Shown here one piece after another: positions 1-11,768 of a stretch of 64,000 bases of DNA. The stretch covers positions 1,302,001 to 1,366,000 of the forward strand of contig JAUIRK010001034.1 of the NCBI GenBank assembly GCA_030549495.1, read 5' to 3'. The position numbers were made by a program, and so were the translations under genes. Origin of the DNA: Nectonema munidae (taxonomy: Eukaryota > Nematomorpha > Nectonematoida > Nectonematidae). A model generated the notes under the pieces. That model saw nothing but the letters and a program-made list of their open reading frames with translations. It had not been told where the DNA came from and did not search any database. Each line of letters starts with the position of its first letter. Within the stretch, counting starts at the first letter, position 1.

Positions 1-31
1 AGAATTTGCGTTTTTATTGTTACAGTCTATG

Positions 32-584
32 CTAAATTCTGGTTTACTTCTTCACACGCAGCAAATACTCCAGTCATTGATCTTCAACTTTTATGTCTTT
101 TGGAGGATTACCATACAATGTTGATTGTAGTATTGCAAAGGCTGCTATTGGTAAAATGAGAAGACATCTTTGGTATCTTAGTGAAGATCTAATACCATTG
201 GCATTTTATTCGCATCTTGTCAACCTAGAAGAAAAACAAAAAATGCTGAATAATCTTCTACATAAAGAACCTTTGAAAGGTGATGGAAGACGTTTCGAGT
301 GGAAAGGATCCTTCAAAAATATGCGAATTGAAGAGTTTGTGACAAAACGATCGAAAAATTTCTTTGAAGCTCTGAAACTTCCTTTTCCAGCTTTAGGATG
401 GGAAGATATCACAGGAACAGTTGCTAGCATAAGTTGTGAACGACATAGCAGAAAGAGCAGTATCGCTAGCAACTGATTTTAACTCAATGCTTACCACAGA
501 AGAAGATGACAAACAATTTCTTTTTCAAGTAGTGGAGTACCATAGGAGTTCAGTTGGTCATCCGTGTAAAAAGGCATTAAAATA
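32..584 (+). pseudogene. C-terminal part of an unnamed multi-copy arthropod-type protein
   Basis: The plus strand encodes a conserved-looking tail: a segment reading VYAKFWFTSSHAANTPVIDL, then SIAKAAIGKMRRHLWYLSED and PLAFYSHLVNLEEKQKMLNN, and near the end VVNDIAERAVSLATDF followed by QFLFQVVEYHR and a stop at about 584. I recall the pattern 'RHLWYLSEE...AER(G/A)V' from uncharacterised proteins present in many copies in arthropod genomes, but I know no name or function for the family. The readable parts lie in more than one frame, so this copy is broken. The gene would begin left of the window. A plausible splice acceptor (ttattgttacag) precedes the first readable codon. It may come from a mobile element rather than being a host gene. 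Confidence 0.5.
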
Positions 585-585
585 G

Positions 586-927
586 TTTCAGCTTTTGATA
601 ATATCAATAAATAATAACCTTTATCATATACTAATTACTTCTTATCCTGTTGGTTACATCTAAAAAAAAGAAAACTTTTCATAGATATCTGAACCAATGT
701 CATTTACTAACTACTTTTTATTCTGTTGTTTACATTTGAAAAAAAGAGGACTTTCCATGGATTTTCATACTTTTTGAGCTGTGGGTAAATAAGAATTTCT
801 GAATTTAAAACTTTGCCCAAATGTTTTTTACGTATAGGAGACACAATTCAAACAGTGTTTCACAAAAAATGAAAACTTTTCATTTTTTGGAACACCCTAA
901 TACTCACACATATCATAAGCTTCTTAT
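586..927. other. No gene seen
   Basis: AT-rich sequence downstream of the broken gene. It contains two loosely similar stretches (around 650 and 715, each with cttttcatag- or ctttccatgg-like text), but I see no coding or structural signal. Confidence 0.4.
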
Positions 928-1205
928 CAGGGCCTGCGTTAGGCCACTGCAACCTATGCGGCCACAGTGGGCCCCGCGCTTCTCATTTTTCATTTTGATG
1001 ATATATTGTATGATTTCGCTAAACACAAGGTTCGCAAAGTAAAGTTACTTTGATCGTCATTTTGTGTTAATGAAAAAGTAATAAAACAAATCTCTTTTCT
1101 TTTTTTCAAAATCTTATTTCTCACTTTTAATCTTTTTTCTTACCCACACTGGGCCCCGCGCAATCCATTTTGCATAGGGCCCCGCGAACACTAGGGCCGG
1201 CCCTG
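928..1205. mobile_element. hAT-type MITE, 278 bp
   Basis: The element starts CAGGGCC and ends GGCCCTG, with GC-rich subterminal segments containing gggccccgcg at both ends in inverted order. The flanks are CTTCTTAT on the left and GCTCTTAT on the right, an imperfect 8-bp target duplication (6 of 8 identical). CAGGG ends with 8-bp duplications are the signature of hAT elements. The interior (about 985-1140) is AT-rich and non-coding, so this is a non-autonomous copy. The GC-rich ends stand out sharply from the AT-rich surroundings. Confidence 0.7.
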
Positions 1206-1590
1206 GCTCTTATGACAATACTTGTTCACACAAAAACTAAGTGAAAACGCGTGTACTACGCTCACACATATTATAATCCTGATTCATCACTCATCATATG
1301 GAATGTTAATAATATGGTCGAAATCTGTAAAATGTAATTCATGTTATAACATGCTCGGTTTAAGGAGGTTGAAACAAAGTTGGGCCGGTCATAAATGCTC
1401 GATGTACGGAATAGAGAGGTGGTGGGATTAGAGAATATTATATAAACTGAATTTAATACAGAAATAAACAGTGCTAGGAGCTTTTACTGTAATATATAAT
1501 CTTGCAATTATAATTAGTTTCAATTAAAAGACCGCTTTTAAAATATGTTTAATTTAAGTTATAGACAAAAATTTAACAAAAAATAAATGT
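1206..1590. other. No gene seen
   Basis: Unremarkable AT-rich DNA between the MITE and the 3' end of the LINE. Short open frames on the plus strand show no recognisable motif. Confidence 0.4.
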
Positions 1591-1869
1591 ATAAGAAGAA
1601 GAAGAAGAAGAAATTTATTTACAAATTCGATACACACATAACAAGTCTTTATGATTTATGCGTAGCGTAATTCAAAAGAAAAAAAAGAAAAGAAAAATCT
1701 TTAGCAAAAAAGTTTGAATAATGTTATGTAGAACAATGTTAAAAAATGAGTGAAGACATGTAAGCGGATGTATTTCCAAAGGTTTATGAAAACCGCTTTA
1801 GGAAAAATACACCATCAAAGAGACAAGGATAAAGCATCAGGATGAAATGAGTACATGAAATATCATTAG

Positions 1870-4640
1870 CTAATTATTTTGACAGATATAGCAATTAACA
1901 ACATTACAAGTCGTTTTTTCTCTATATGAAGAAATGAACCAATCTTTCATGATGAGTTTCATTTTCTTTACTGAAGAGCAACTTTCTGCTATGAAGCTTC
2001 TGTATTTTTCGTAAAAACAAACAACTTTGTATCTCATAGAAAGCTTAGAAGCTTCAAGTCTAAAACGCGGTTTATCTAGATTCATAACATTTCTGAAAAA
2101 ATAGGAAGATTTTGAAGTGAAAAGAATAATATTTTGAAAATCATTATGCGAAGAGTTCAAATTGGAAAGGATAAATATTCCAATTTTTTGAGTATAAATG
2201 TCTTCTAACTTTAACAAGTCAAGTTTGACATGGAGTTCAGTTGTGTGAGACATTTTTTTTGAATGGGTAACAATTCTGATAGCTTTTTTATACAAAACAA
2301 TTAAGCGATGTAAATTACAGTTCCCAAAGTTGACCAAGCTGTAATAAAGATGAGGAAGAATGAGAGTTTTTAGAAATTTCAGAAGAACTTTAGTTGGAAA
2401 GAGCTTTCTGGTATGAGCTAATATACCATTTATTTTGGCGAGCTTTATAGAAAGATAAGTAATGTGCTGATTAAAACTGAGATTATTTTCAATTATTAAA
2501 CCAAGCAAATTCACTTCAGAAAAGATTTTCAAGTTCAGCTTGTCAAACAAAAAATTTCCACGATGTTTTTTTTCGAGAAAACCATTGATTTTGTTTTCGA
2601 CTGATTTATGGCAAGGTAATTTCGTTCACACCAATTTAACACACTGGAATAAGCATTCTTTAACAGTTCAAAATTATCAGAGCAGTACGGAAAAATTAAT
2701 GTTACAGCATCTGCATATATTAAAACATCAAAAAGTCAGTGCTGTTGATAAAATCTTTCATATATACAATAAAAAGTAGTGGACCTAAGATAGATCCCTG
2801 TGGCACTCCTCTGGTTATGTTGTGATAAGAAGAATTTGCCTAGTGGTAGTTGACAAACTGTTTGAGATTTGCTAGATACGAAGCAAAAAATTTAATTGAT
2901 GAATTACAGAGACCAAAATGAATAAGCTTGTTTAGTAAGATATTGTGTGACACACTATCAAACGCTTTGCTTAGGTCCAAGTATATTGCACCAACATCAA
3001 TTTTTCTTTCTAAATAAGAAACTATTTTATCAAAAAAACAGCAATGTAGGAGTTCTGTAGAGAAACCTTTACGGAAATCAAACTGACAGTTTGCTAACAT
3101 TTTATTATCTTCCAAATATTTTGATATCTGAATAAAAAGTATCTTTTCGAAAATTTTTTCAATCGTTGGAATAATTGAAATAGGTCTAAAAGAAGATAAC
3201 TTCAAACCTTTTTTACTTTTAGGGACAGGTACAACCCTATTGACTTTTAAAACATCTGAAAAAGTGAAGTATCCAGGTGTTGATTAAAACAGTTGCATAG
3301 TATCAGAAATAAAAATGGCTTCACAAGCTTTATTTGATATATGCTTACACCATAAGCGTCTTTGGCTTTACTATTTCACAACTCTTCAATAGCTTTCTCG
3401 ACATCTTGAACACAAATATTTTCAAATTTGAAGATACTTTCATGGAAAACATCCACTCTTTCATGAGTAATTTTTGCATCATCTATATTTGGCAAGCTAA
3501 AAGCCTTGTTGAGTATGTTTGCTATTAGTTTTTCATCCGTAACAATCTTTCCATCAATTTCAATAGCGCATGAATCATGATTATTGGGATGGATAACACT
3601 TTTCACCTTTGACCAAATTCGTTTTGAGTCGGAATTATTGAAGAAATTGTTCTCATAGTGTGCCTTTTTCAAAAAGATTAACTTATTTTTAATGTTGTTT
3701 CTCATTTTTTGAAGGAGCACATTAATTTTGAATCGTTGGGAAATTTCCTAATTTTATTATGAAGTGAATTACGCATCTTTATCATCTGTAGAACTTCTTC
3801 AGTGATCCAAGGCTTCATTTTGACATTACGACTGAAATTTTTACGGAGTACAATTTCTTTATAAGGGAGAGAAACATAATTTGAGATTAGGTTAATGAAG
3901 ATATTCAAGAAGCGCTCTGGACTTTCGAAATTCTGAGTAATCAAACTATTGCAGTCATGATTTAAAACTCTGTCAATGTAGGAACTTTCATCAAAGACAA
4001 AGTGTGACTTTTTTTGATTTTGTCGCTTAACTTCTAAGTTGACGGTTAATATAATGATCTGAAATGACCTCATTAATTACGTATACTTTGAAGTTAGACT
4101 GAGAAACAATGAAATTGTCGATACATGTTTCAGATGATGAGCGTGTGGGAGAATCGATACAAAATTTAAAGCCATTTGAGTGAATAGTGTTAATAAAGTT
4201 CAAAATGTGTTGTGTTTCAGAAAGTATATTCAAATTAAAATCACTTACAAGTATATTTACTTCTGAGCTTTCAGTTTTGGACAAGATATCATTCATATAA
4301 CTGTAAAACTTTTCTAGATTGTGCACAATGTTATGAGGTCTACGACAAGTATTATAAATTGTCATTTTCATATTATTTGGCATAAGAACTGTAATGGCGA
4401 ATATTTCAAAATTGTCTTGTTCTGAGATTTTATTGGTAATTTTATAAATTATATTTTTTTGATAAAAAAACCAAAGCAACTATGCTGAGATAAATCACTG
4501 AAAAAATTAATTAAATCATATCCTAAAATATTGAAAGATGCATAATCGTAGCACCAACATTCTTGTAGACAGAGTATATCAATTTCAAAATTTTAATATT
4601 TTTTGAAATTTTCTATAAAAACTTCAAGTAAATCAAATTT
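1870..4640 (-). pseudogene. LINE ORF2 (endonuclease and reverse transcriptase), broken
   Basis: Reading the minus strand: endonuclease start IDILCLQE near 4560-4590; endonuclease core and end at 4027-4479 (NILVSDFNLNIL, then ISDHY); a linker at 3376-4073; RT motifs at 2840-3205 (SSFRPISIIPTIEKIFEKIL and YLDLSKAFDSVSHNILLNKL); [13 protein letters not shown] near 2780-2820; the catalytic box at about 2700-2720; and the post-RT region at 1870-2550 (FPTKVLLKFLKTLILPHLYY). The parts fall in several frames with at least four breaks. The catalytic box reads YADA instead of YADD, so the second aspartate is lost. The product would have nicked target DNA and copied the element RNA into it; this copy cannot. 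Confidence 0.85.
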
Positions 4641-4822
4641 ACTGTTCAATGATTGGACATTCAAACTTAAGATATTAATACCATTTTTTTCACTATAAAA
4701 GGAAGCGGATGTATTGAGACCTAGTTCAGAAGGTAATGCATGTGAATTTATATAGTCAAGGAGAGAGTTCGTATCACAAAATTTAACATTGGATTTATAA
4801 AGTGATTAGAAAGGAATCGGTT

Positions 4823-5398
4823 TTATTCATCGTAGGCAGTGTTCATTTTAACCCTCAGGATTTCTCTTTGAACACAAGGACATTTAAAATCTAACGCTGA
4901 ATGATTTATGGTACTTGAGCCATTATTTTTACATGTAATGCAGACATAACTACCAGAATCTTTTGTTGAGCATTCCTTACCCTTATGAGATAATGAAGAA
5001 TATCTGCAAACAGCCTTTCTAGTACATTTTGAGGCTTGGTGACCTATAAAGCAACAATTTGTGCATTGCTTGTACATTATATAAGGGTATACTTTGTAAC
5101 AACGATGGCTCAGATATATCGAAAAAATATTATTCGGGATTGATTTATAAATTTTACTTGAAGAATTAAAAACTACAATTTTACGATCGCTTTCCTTCAC
5201 TTTTTTAGAAAAAAGTATTTCAAAAACTTCATCTTGATTAACTAAATCTCTAATAGCAGGGTTTTTCATAATAATTGAGTCCAAAATTTCTTCATCTGAA
5301 ATATCACATGATATGCTTAGACTGAATTTAGGTAAAACTTTTTTAACATGATTGATTTCATAATTTTGACTTGATAACTTTTTAGCTGCCTTTTCCAT
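4823..5398 (-). pseudogene. LINE ORF1 fragment with CCHC zinc knuckles
   Basis: A 191-residue open frame on the minus strand. The N-terminal ~120 residues are charged and lack a recognisable motif. The C-terminal part has a cysteine/histidine cluster beginning CTNCCFIGHQASKC and continuing with further Cys-x2/x4-Cys spacings, ending near CITCKNNG. This is the zinc-knuckle nucleic-acid-binding tail typical of ORF1 proteins of Jockey/I/CR1-type LINEs, which coat the element RNA. The first Met at 5398 is probably internal, since family members have a longer N-terminus. It lies just upstream of the endonuclease in the same orientation. Confidence 0.7.
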
Positions 5399-5419
5399 GC
5401 TACAAGCATCGTTAAATTT

Positions 5420-8400
5420 GAAACAATATTTATTTTAAAAAGGATAAAATATAACAAAGAACGGAAAAAAAGTATTTTTTCGCCAATAAGTGTTGTCTCT
5501 GTTACTCACAAAACTGAGGTTGAGGTTTTATGCTAAAACTATAAATAAAAAAATAAATTCCTTCCATATTTAATGTTTTTCTTTAGTAGTATTTCGTCAA
5601 AAAATTATACGTCCTTTATACACATTACGACATATGGTAAACAGACATTAAACATAAAATCTGTTACTTCGCTTCACTAAGTTGCCCACTTTGAGGGATA
5701 ATATCCGAAACTGACTCCAATTACTTACAAAAATCGGACTACAACTCCAAATACTAAAAATTTAAAATATATAAACCCAACTCTCTTCTAGCTTCGACTA
5801 AAGGAGCGCCAAGCCATATGTTTACAGAGAACACACTACTTTTTTATTTTCAAAACATTTAAATATCCGGCTTCGAATTTTTTTAGATACCGACTTTTAT
5901 CCCTTTCTTTAACTTCTGTGTATCCAAGGACTCCTCAATCCTTCATAAGGACTCAATAAAATGTTTATTAAATGGGGATGTGGGCTACAAAAACGCCACA
6001 TTCATTTAAAAGAAAAACTGAAACTTTTTGAATGTTTTTTAAAAATGATGCTTTTACTGTCACTGTAAAAAATACGTTTATAATCGAAACACAAAAAGTA
6101 TCCCCGTTTTTAACGTGTTTAAGAAAGTACTTTTAACGTTAAGTTTAAAACACTTGATTTTATATTGTTTAGACTTAAAAAATGGTAAGAGAGAAGTGAA
6201 GAAGCAAAAAATATATTTAAGAAAAAGGCTTCATTAAAAACGAAACTTGTCTTTCGCTTTTTTTAAAACGCTATCATTGTGCCTTTGAAGTAGGATGTTG
6301 TGTCGTTAAATAGAACTTCTTGGAAGAAGCCAAGTATCTGAAAATCTTTTGGTTGATTGAGATCGAAAACGTAATAGAACATCATGAGAAAGACTTTTTC
6401 TTATTTTTCTTTTTCATTATTTTCTAATTTTAAAACACCAACAACAATTTTGGTAGCTCTCACATCTCCGTTTTCAAACAAAACTTTCGGAGGGAATCCA
6501 ATACTCAAAAATTCGTTGTGACGAAAGCATAGAAAATAAAAAGTGAAAGAGAGTAAATCTTAAAATACTTCTAAATACATATTTTTAATTTTTGAATTAC
6601 AAAAATTGTGTGCTTCTAGAATGTATTATGGCTTAAAACGGTGTTGCATTTTTGCAACACTGGCAAAATTCAGGGACATTTTTTTTGTATAGGCGGTAAC
6701 AAGAGGGTTAATTCACCTGAATCTCGTTAATTACTTTGATTGAACAGTCTTTCCTGTTTTTCATTATATTTGTTAATTAGATAACTATCTTAAAAACATA
6801 AAAGCTTTCACATTATTGTTCGTAAACAGCTTTTGTTCATCCGTAAAGCACTTTTTGTAATGAAATAATTTATTGCTTCTAATTGGTTAGAATATGTTTC
6901 TTCTTTTTTATCAAAGCACATGTTCCAGTTATTATTAATCCAATTCAAGTCAAGTTCTGGTTTCATCAAAAAAAATACTCTTTTGATTTGAAAAAAATAT
7001 GTAATATACTATAAACTTATGTTGATAATTAAAACTACAAGATCAATCTTTTAGGAATAAGTAAACGCTTTAATTATAGCATGGATACTATCACTGTTTT
7101 GGATTTTCTTTCTTCTAATTCAAAATATTGTTTCAATCGCCATTTTGAAATTAAAAAATTTAATGTTTTATGTTATAGTCTGCGTTTGGAGTTAAATATC
7201 CAAAAAGATCTGGATGTTCTTTTTGTTTGTTTTTTAATTTCCCTTGGTTTCCATCTCAAGTTTCTAACCTTTTGAGAAAGTTTGGTTGTGAAAATACTGT
7301 AAAAGTTAGCATAATATAAATTCCAATTAAAAAAATTAACAAGAGCGTATACCCAAGTATTTTTTAACGTATACAAGGGTAAAGTCTGCGTAAGGCTTCA
7401 CCAAGAATAATATAGTCATCTTTCTTGTCAAAAATTTTAAATGAAAGAACATAGTATACCATTTCTTCAATGAATTTGTTGAACTCTTTCGAAATTTGAT
7501 ATTTACAAGAAGAAAATTGCAAAAATCAAATATATATGATATTAATTTATAGTACATATATAACCATAAAAGTAAGCTATCGGATGAGAAAAAATTTAAG
7601 TTAGATAAAACAAATTAAAATAATTTACCTTTTTTTAAAAAGTGCTGTGATTTGAATGCAGATAAATATATTTTTGTTAATCTCATTCTTACGAGAAGAT
7701 GCTGAATGAATTTTGAATAAGTTGTAAGCTTGTTTGAACTCATTTCCTTTGTTACTGGTGATTGGCTAATGTGGTATTTGAGCACTCCGCCTCACCAGTA
7801 TTAGTAGAGTTTGTAAGGGGACAATTTTTTCAAACAAATTTCCAATTTTTTCTCACCATTGAGATCAAAAGATTTAACTTCTTCAAAGGACCAAACTTAT
7901 TAGTAATCATTTTTTTAATTTCTTCTTCCTATAGGTTGATCAAAGCTGTTCCTTCAATGTCGTTATCTAAATATATATACTAAATAATGAATTCTAAAAA
8001 CTCTCTTGAAAATATCGCTGCAAAATTTAAATTTTTTTCAAGTTTTTAATTAAGATGTTCCAAAGTTACTTTGCTTTGCAGAATTTTTTCTAAAGTTTCC
8101 ATTTAAAAACTGTACATGTTATTTATTTAAGAGAAAGAAAATCCACTTTGCGCTTTTGAAAACATTATGTTTAGTTTCGAATCTGATGTACCTATAGTTA
8201 CATCCTGTCCCAAAACGATTTATTTGATCAACAAAATGAGATAAATAGTGCATTTTCGGTGCTAACTTCTGAGTATAAAAGTTTGGAGTTAATGTTAAGG
8301 TCGTATATGAGCATATGGAGATGATTTAATTTCCATATGCTCATATTCCATTTGAATTTTTTAGTCAGAAGTAAGAGCTGTTGTTAAAAAGATTTTTAAT

Positions 8401-9340
8401 TGTCGAGTAGGAGTCCAATTTTTAAATACTAGGATTCTCAGTTTGAAATTTCCCTACGACTCTCCAACTTTGTTTATTATAATATCTAGTATCAAATGCA
8501 TATATCTTTCAATCAAAACTTTTAAGTTTCCAATGCAAAAGATGTTTTATTTTATTTACAGGCTTAAAAAAGTGTAGGAAAGGCAAATATATAAAACGCT
8601 TCATTATCGTCTTCATAAAAAACGATCTACTTTTGAAACTATTTTTCTTGAGATAAGAATTCATATATCATAAACTCAAACTCCGAAATGTTTATTTTAT
8701 TAGTTAATTTAGATATTTATGTTATATTCTCATTATACCCTGATTTGATTCTTAATTTTTTTTTGCTGTTCACTTTTTGTAAGTAAACTTTTCTTCTTCT
8801 ATATCCATTTAAAAATTTGAAAGCCAGATCTTGAAAAGACAACATTTTTACATACAAGCAAATTGATTGTTTCAGACAGAGACAAGGAAATTAGAGCTTT
8901 TTTTGCTAGAAGATAGATTTTATATGGGAACTAATAGGATTGATTTCCAAAAAGGTCTGTTTGCAGTGGACAAAAATGACTTTTTTAATTTTAATTTTTG
9001 CAATTTTTAACAATAAACATGAAGTAGTCACCTCTATGAAGTAATTTGTTAGTGCAGTGTTCAAAAAACTTTTTCTGAGCCTTACCCCTTGAATTTATTT
9101 ACGCTACTTTTTACAATGCTATTTCATGCGAAGAACACACAAGTTAATTAAATTCTTTTCACTAATTAAAAATATAAAATAGATCTGGAAGTTAAAAGGT
9201 AGAAAAATCAGAAAGAGTTTGTAAAATTTTCTCTTCTTGGAACATTGCAAAAAAATTAAAAAGAACAAAATCTAGTCTAGCCCAAGTAATTTTCCGCTAG
9301 AATTTTCAATTTTCCCGTTTTGGTGATCCTTTTCTTCAAG
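5420..9340. other. AT-rich intergenic stretch, no gene seen
   Basis: Nearly 4 kb of AT-rich DNA. Open frames here are short and without recognisable motifs. Small structures inside: a 20-bp palindrome gtgttgcatttttgcaacac near 6640-6660, the hairpin at 8305-8346, and a stretch around 5690-5780 with degenerate GACTCC-type text that recurs at about 52740-52830. The segment around 6700 ends gagggttaa, which could be a remnant piggyBac-type end, but no matching start was found. Confidence 0.4.
8305..8346. repeat. Perfect 15-bp-arm hairpin
   Basis: ATATGAGCATATGGA at 8305-8319 is followed after 12 bases by its exact reverse complement at 8332-8346. No coding sequence or transposon end is recognisable around it. 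Confidence 0.6.
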
Positions 9341-9370
9341 TGCAAAATACTGTGTTATAGGGCAGAAAAG

Positions 9371-9493
9371 TCAATAAAGTCAATTTTTTTTCTATTTTTG
9401 ACATTTAAGAAATTGGGTATGGTCTTCATACAAATAATGTGAGCTTTATAGGTCAATAAAGTCAAAAAAAAATTTTTAGCTCAATAAAATCAA
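9371..9493 (+). repeat. Three spaced copies of a 13-bp motif
   Basis: tcaataaagtcaa occurs at 9371-9383 and 9453-9465, and a variant tcaataaaatcaa at 9481-9493, just upstream of the hAT-like gene. The motif may be subterminal repeat DNA of that element; this is inference from position only. Confidence 0.4.
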
Positions 9494-9576
9494 AAAATTA
9501 ATTTTGAATCAAAAAATTTTTCTAATCATATTTTTTATTTTTTTTTCTAATTTTCTGCTTTATTTTAGATTATTAA

Positions 9577-10601
9577 ATGCCTACGGTTACAAAAAGTTCA
9601 AAATCAAAAGTTCAAAATATTATTGCAAAGTACCCAGATGAGTTTGCTGTAGATCTTGATGGTAATTTGTTTTGTAAACTGTGCAGCGTAAAGGTTAAAT
9701 TTGACAAATTTTTTTGGCGAGAGTCATAAAAGCCATTTCTAGAGGCTAATATACCTCTACATAAGTTTAATCTCCCAAGTATATATAGTTTGTTTTGTGA
9801 AATTGGCCATTCTTTGCCTTCTGTAAGTCAGAGTAAAAAAATGGTGGAAGAAATATCAGTAGAAAAACTCATTGAAATAAAGCGCATCTATCGGCAAGAA
9901 ACTTTTTCTTATACTGGACGAGATTGAAATATTTTCAAATATTATTTGTAATATTTTGTTAGGAGATGTGGAGATTCCACAAAAAAAGCCTGTTGGTGAA
10001 GTGTGAGATTTTGGAAGAGCATGTTAATGCCAATAAGGTTTTACAGCTGGATAGATGATGTTTTGAAAGATTTTCAAGTTGAGAAAAAAAATTTTTAGTG
10101 TTCATTTCTGATGCAGCTAGCTACGACATATCAGCAACAAATACATTAAAACTATTATATGAAAATCTTTTTCTTGTTACTTGTTTTGCTCATCTTATGC
10201 CCAATTGTGCCATGAAAGTACGCGTTTTTTATAAAGTGGATGAATTGATAAGCGCAATGAAAATGCTCATAGTTAAAAAGAAAAGATTTGTTTAAAGAAA
10301 TTGGCACTCCTCCTTGCCCTATTGTAACACGTTGGACTTCATGGCTCAGCGCGGCATTTACTATAGCGAAAATTTTCCTACAGTCAAAAAAATTGTTCAA
10401 AGCATTGAAGACACGAATAGACTCAATTTGAACAGAACAAAAAAAGCTCTTGAAAACGATGCAATAGTTGAGCAGCTCATGAATATCAAAGATGGTGAAA
10501 AAAAGACTATGGAAAAGGCATTTGAGGTATATGAAGTCTCGAATTTTAAAAAAGACCCCTTTTATGTATTAGATATAATATATGGGCATTGTCGAAAATG
10601 A
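9577..10601 (+). pseudogene. Decayed hAT-like transposase (CGGBP1-related type)
   Basis: The start at 9577 follows a splice-acceptor-like tttattttag. The N-terminus (SKSKVQNIIAKYPDEFAVDL, then LFCKLCSVKV) resembles the zinc-finger start of hAT-derived proteins related to CGGBP1. Further on come FISDAASYD and LVTCFAHLMPN (10098-10295), matching the 'SDAA..., H(V/L)TC(L/F)AHAL' region of that family, and then GIYYSENFPTVKKIV (10314-10601). The segments lie in different frames, with at least three breaks, and a large part between the N-terminus and the SDAA block is missing. The intact protein would be a DNA-binding, RNase H-fold transposase. No clear terminal inverted repeat was found. Confidence 0.65.
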
Positions 10602-10619
10602 TTGAATTTTAGATAATTG

Positions 10620-11112
10620 AGATTTGGGCAGTTGACCCCACTACCCGTATAAAGAAAATCACTGAACGCAAAACGCAGTGTTTCAATTACATGCTAAAGG
10701 TAATTAAGACATCATCAAAGAGCCGTATCCATTTGGCCGTGGGCAACCATGGAGCGCCAGAGTTGTCGATCTTTCACTAGTTTACCGTGGTTTTACGTGT
10801 GAGGTCTCCAGTTCTCTTCCACGCCGTAACTGTAAGCTACGGAGGTAGCCTCTGTCTAATTTGACCAACTGCAAGGCAGCAGTAACTAGGCTAATTCGAA
10901 GGCGGCCTTGCTCCTCTTGTCACGACATCGTCCTGAACATGGAGCATTTTAATTGGTAGAAAGGAGTCGCCCAATGTTCTACTCCGTCTCGTTGTGCCGT
11001 CGCTGTTTGTTCGGGGCTGCTTATTCGTCAATCTGAGCTTGCTTATGTCGCAGCTAACCACCATGTCTAATGGCCTTGCACTATCCACAAACGGCGGAAC
11101 CGCTCTCTAGCT
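10620..11112. other. GC-rich island of unknown origin
   Basis: About 490 bp are markedly richer in G+C than the surroundings on both sides. On the minus strand at about 10715-10780 the text reads VKDRQLWRSMVAHGQMDTAL followed by a stop, resembling the C-terminal end of RTE-type LINE proteins, but no GRPK-type motif or RT precedes it. A 65-residue minus-strand frame (10891-11088) has no recognised similarity. It could be the end of a LINE, a SINE-like repeat or foreign DNA. I could not identify it. Confidence 0.35.
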
Positions 11113-11339
11113 TATAGCTCTATCTTTAAAGAAGCTAAAAATTCTCCAACTCTAAAGGTATATATCAAATTATTATACACGAACCTTAACTATAAACCCC
11201 TATAAGTTTAACTCTTCATTTGAGTTTTACGATTTTCTTGAAGAAGCCAGAGATATTTGAAAATATTCAAGCTTTTAAGAAAATATGATTCAATTTTTCC
11301 GTTTTATTTGCAATTTTATGCACTATACAATCGTTATAT

Positions 11340-11656
11340 TCTAATAATGTATTGACTATGCAAATATACGATCGTTCTACGATCAATTACGAGATGAAAC
11401 AAGGTTTTACGAAATTTCTTAAGTAAATAATAACGATGTTGCTATAAACAAAATCTTAGATACATGAAACGGCCTTCTCACTATCCAGGTAAAGGGGTCT
11501 GTCAGAATTCTACAAAATTTGGTGATGATGATGATTAAACGCTTATTTACCCAAGACAAGGGAAGTGCGAAGTAGAGAATTGTCGTTTCATTCGATTCGT
11601 TAGTTGTTAGCGTCGTGCCATAACATATAATACATAAAACAGAATGACTACGTGAT
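11340..11656. repeat. Tandem repeat unit, copy 1 (~284 bp period)
   Basis: A block containing tctgtcagaattctacaaaa, a short (GAT)n tract and ttcattcgattcgttag recurs as a second copy immediately downstream at about 284 bp spacing (for example tacgatcaattacgag at 11379 against tacgagcaattacgaa at 11662). The unit is non-coding. The (GAT)n tract differs in length between copies. Confidence 0.75.
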
Positions 11657-11768
11657 CTTTTTACGAGCAATTACGAAACGAAATAACCTTTTACACATTT
11701 CCTAAAGTAAATATAACCAAGTTTCTATGAGCAAAATCTTAGATACAGGAAATGGACTTCTCTCTATA
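11657..11768. repeat. Tandem repeat unit, copy 2, left part
   Basis: Matches the first part of copy 1 up to ctctctata, where the hAT element begins. The remainder of the unit resumes at 14708 with tccaggtaaaagggtctg, which in copy 1 directly follows ctcactat. Confidence 0.75.

Larger units (their letters stand above)
1590..5400 (-). mobile_element. Decayed non-LTR retrotransposon (CR1/Jockey-like LINE)
   Basis: On the minus strand the order is ORF1 with zinc knuckles, apurinic-like endonuclease, reverse transcriptase, and the usual post-RT region. The 3' end is marked by AATAAA-like text next to a short (CTT)n tract (GAA repeats on the plus strand at about 1593-1611), the kind of microsatellite tail left by CR1/I/Jockey-type elements. 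The reading frame is broken in several places and the start of ORF1 is missing, so the copy is 5'-truncated and inactive. Clade assignment rests on ORF1 zinc knuckles plus the motifs of the RT and post-RT region and is approximate. Confidence 0.8.

Noticed and set aside
206-472. 88-residue minus-strand frame
   Set aside because: Antisense shadow of the multi-copy protein fragment on the plus strand.
6640-6725. Possible piggyBac-type MITE ending gagggttaa
   Set aside because: No matching TTAACCC-type left end was found upstream.
7081-7983. Several 60-75 residue frames on both strands
   Set aside because: No motif, no splice context, and composition as expected for AT-rich non-coding DNA.
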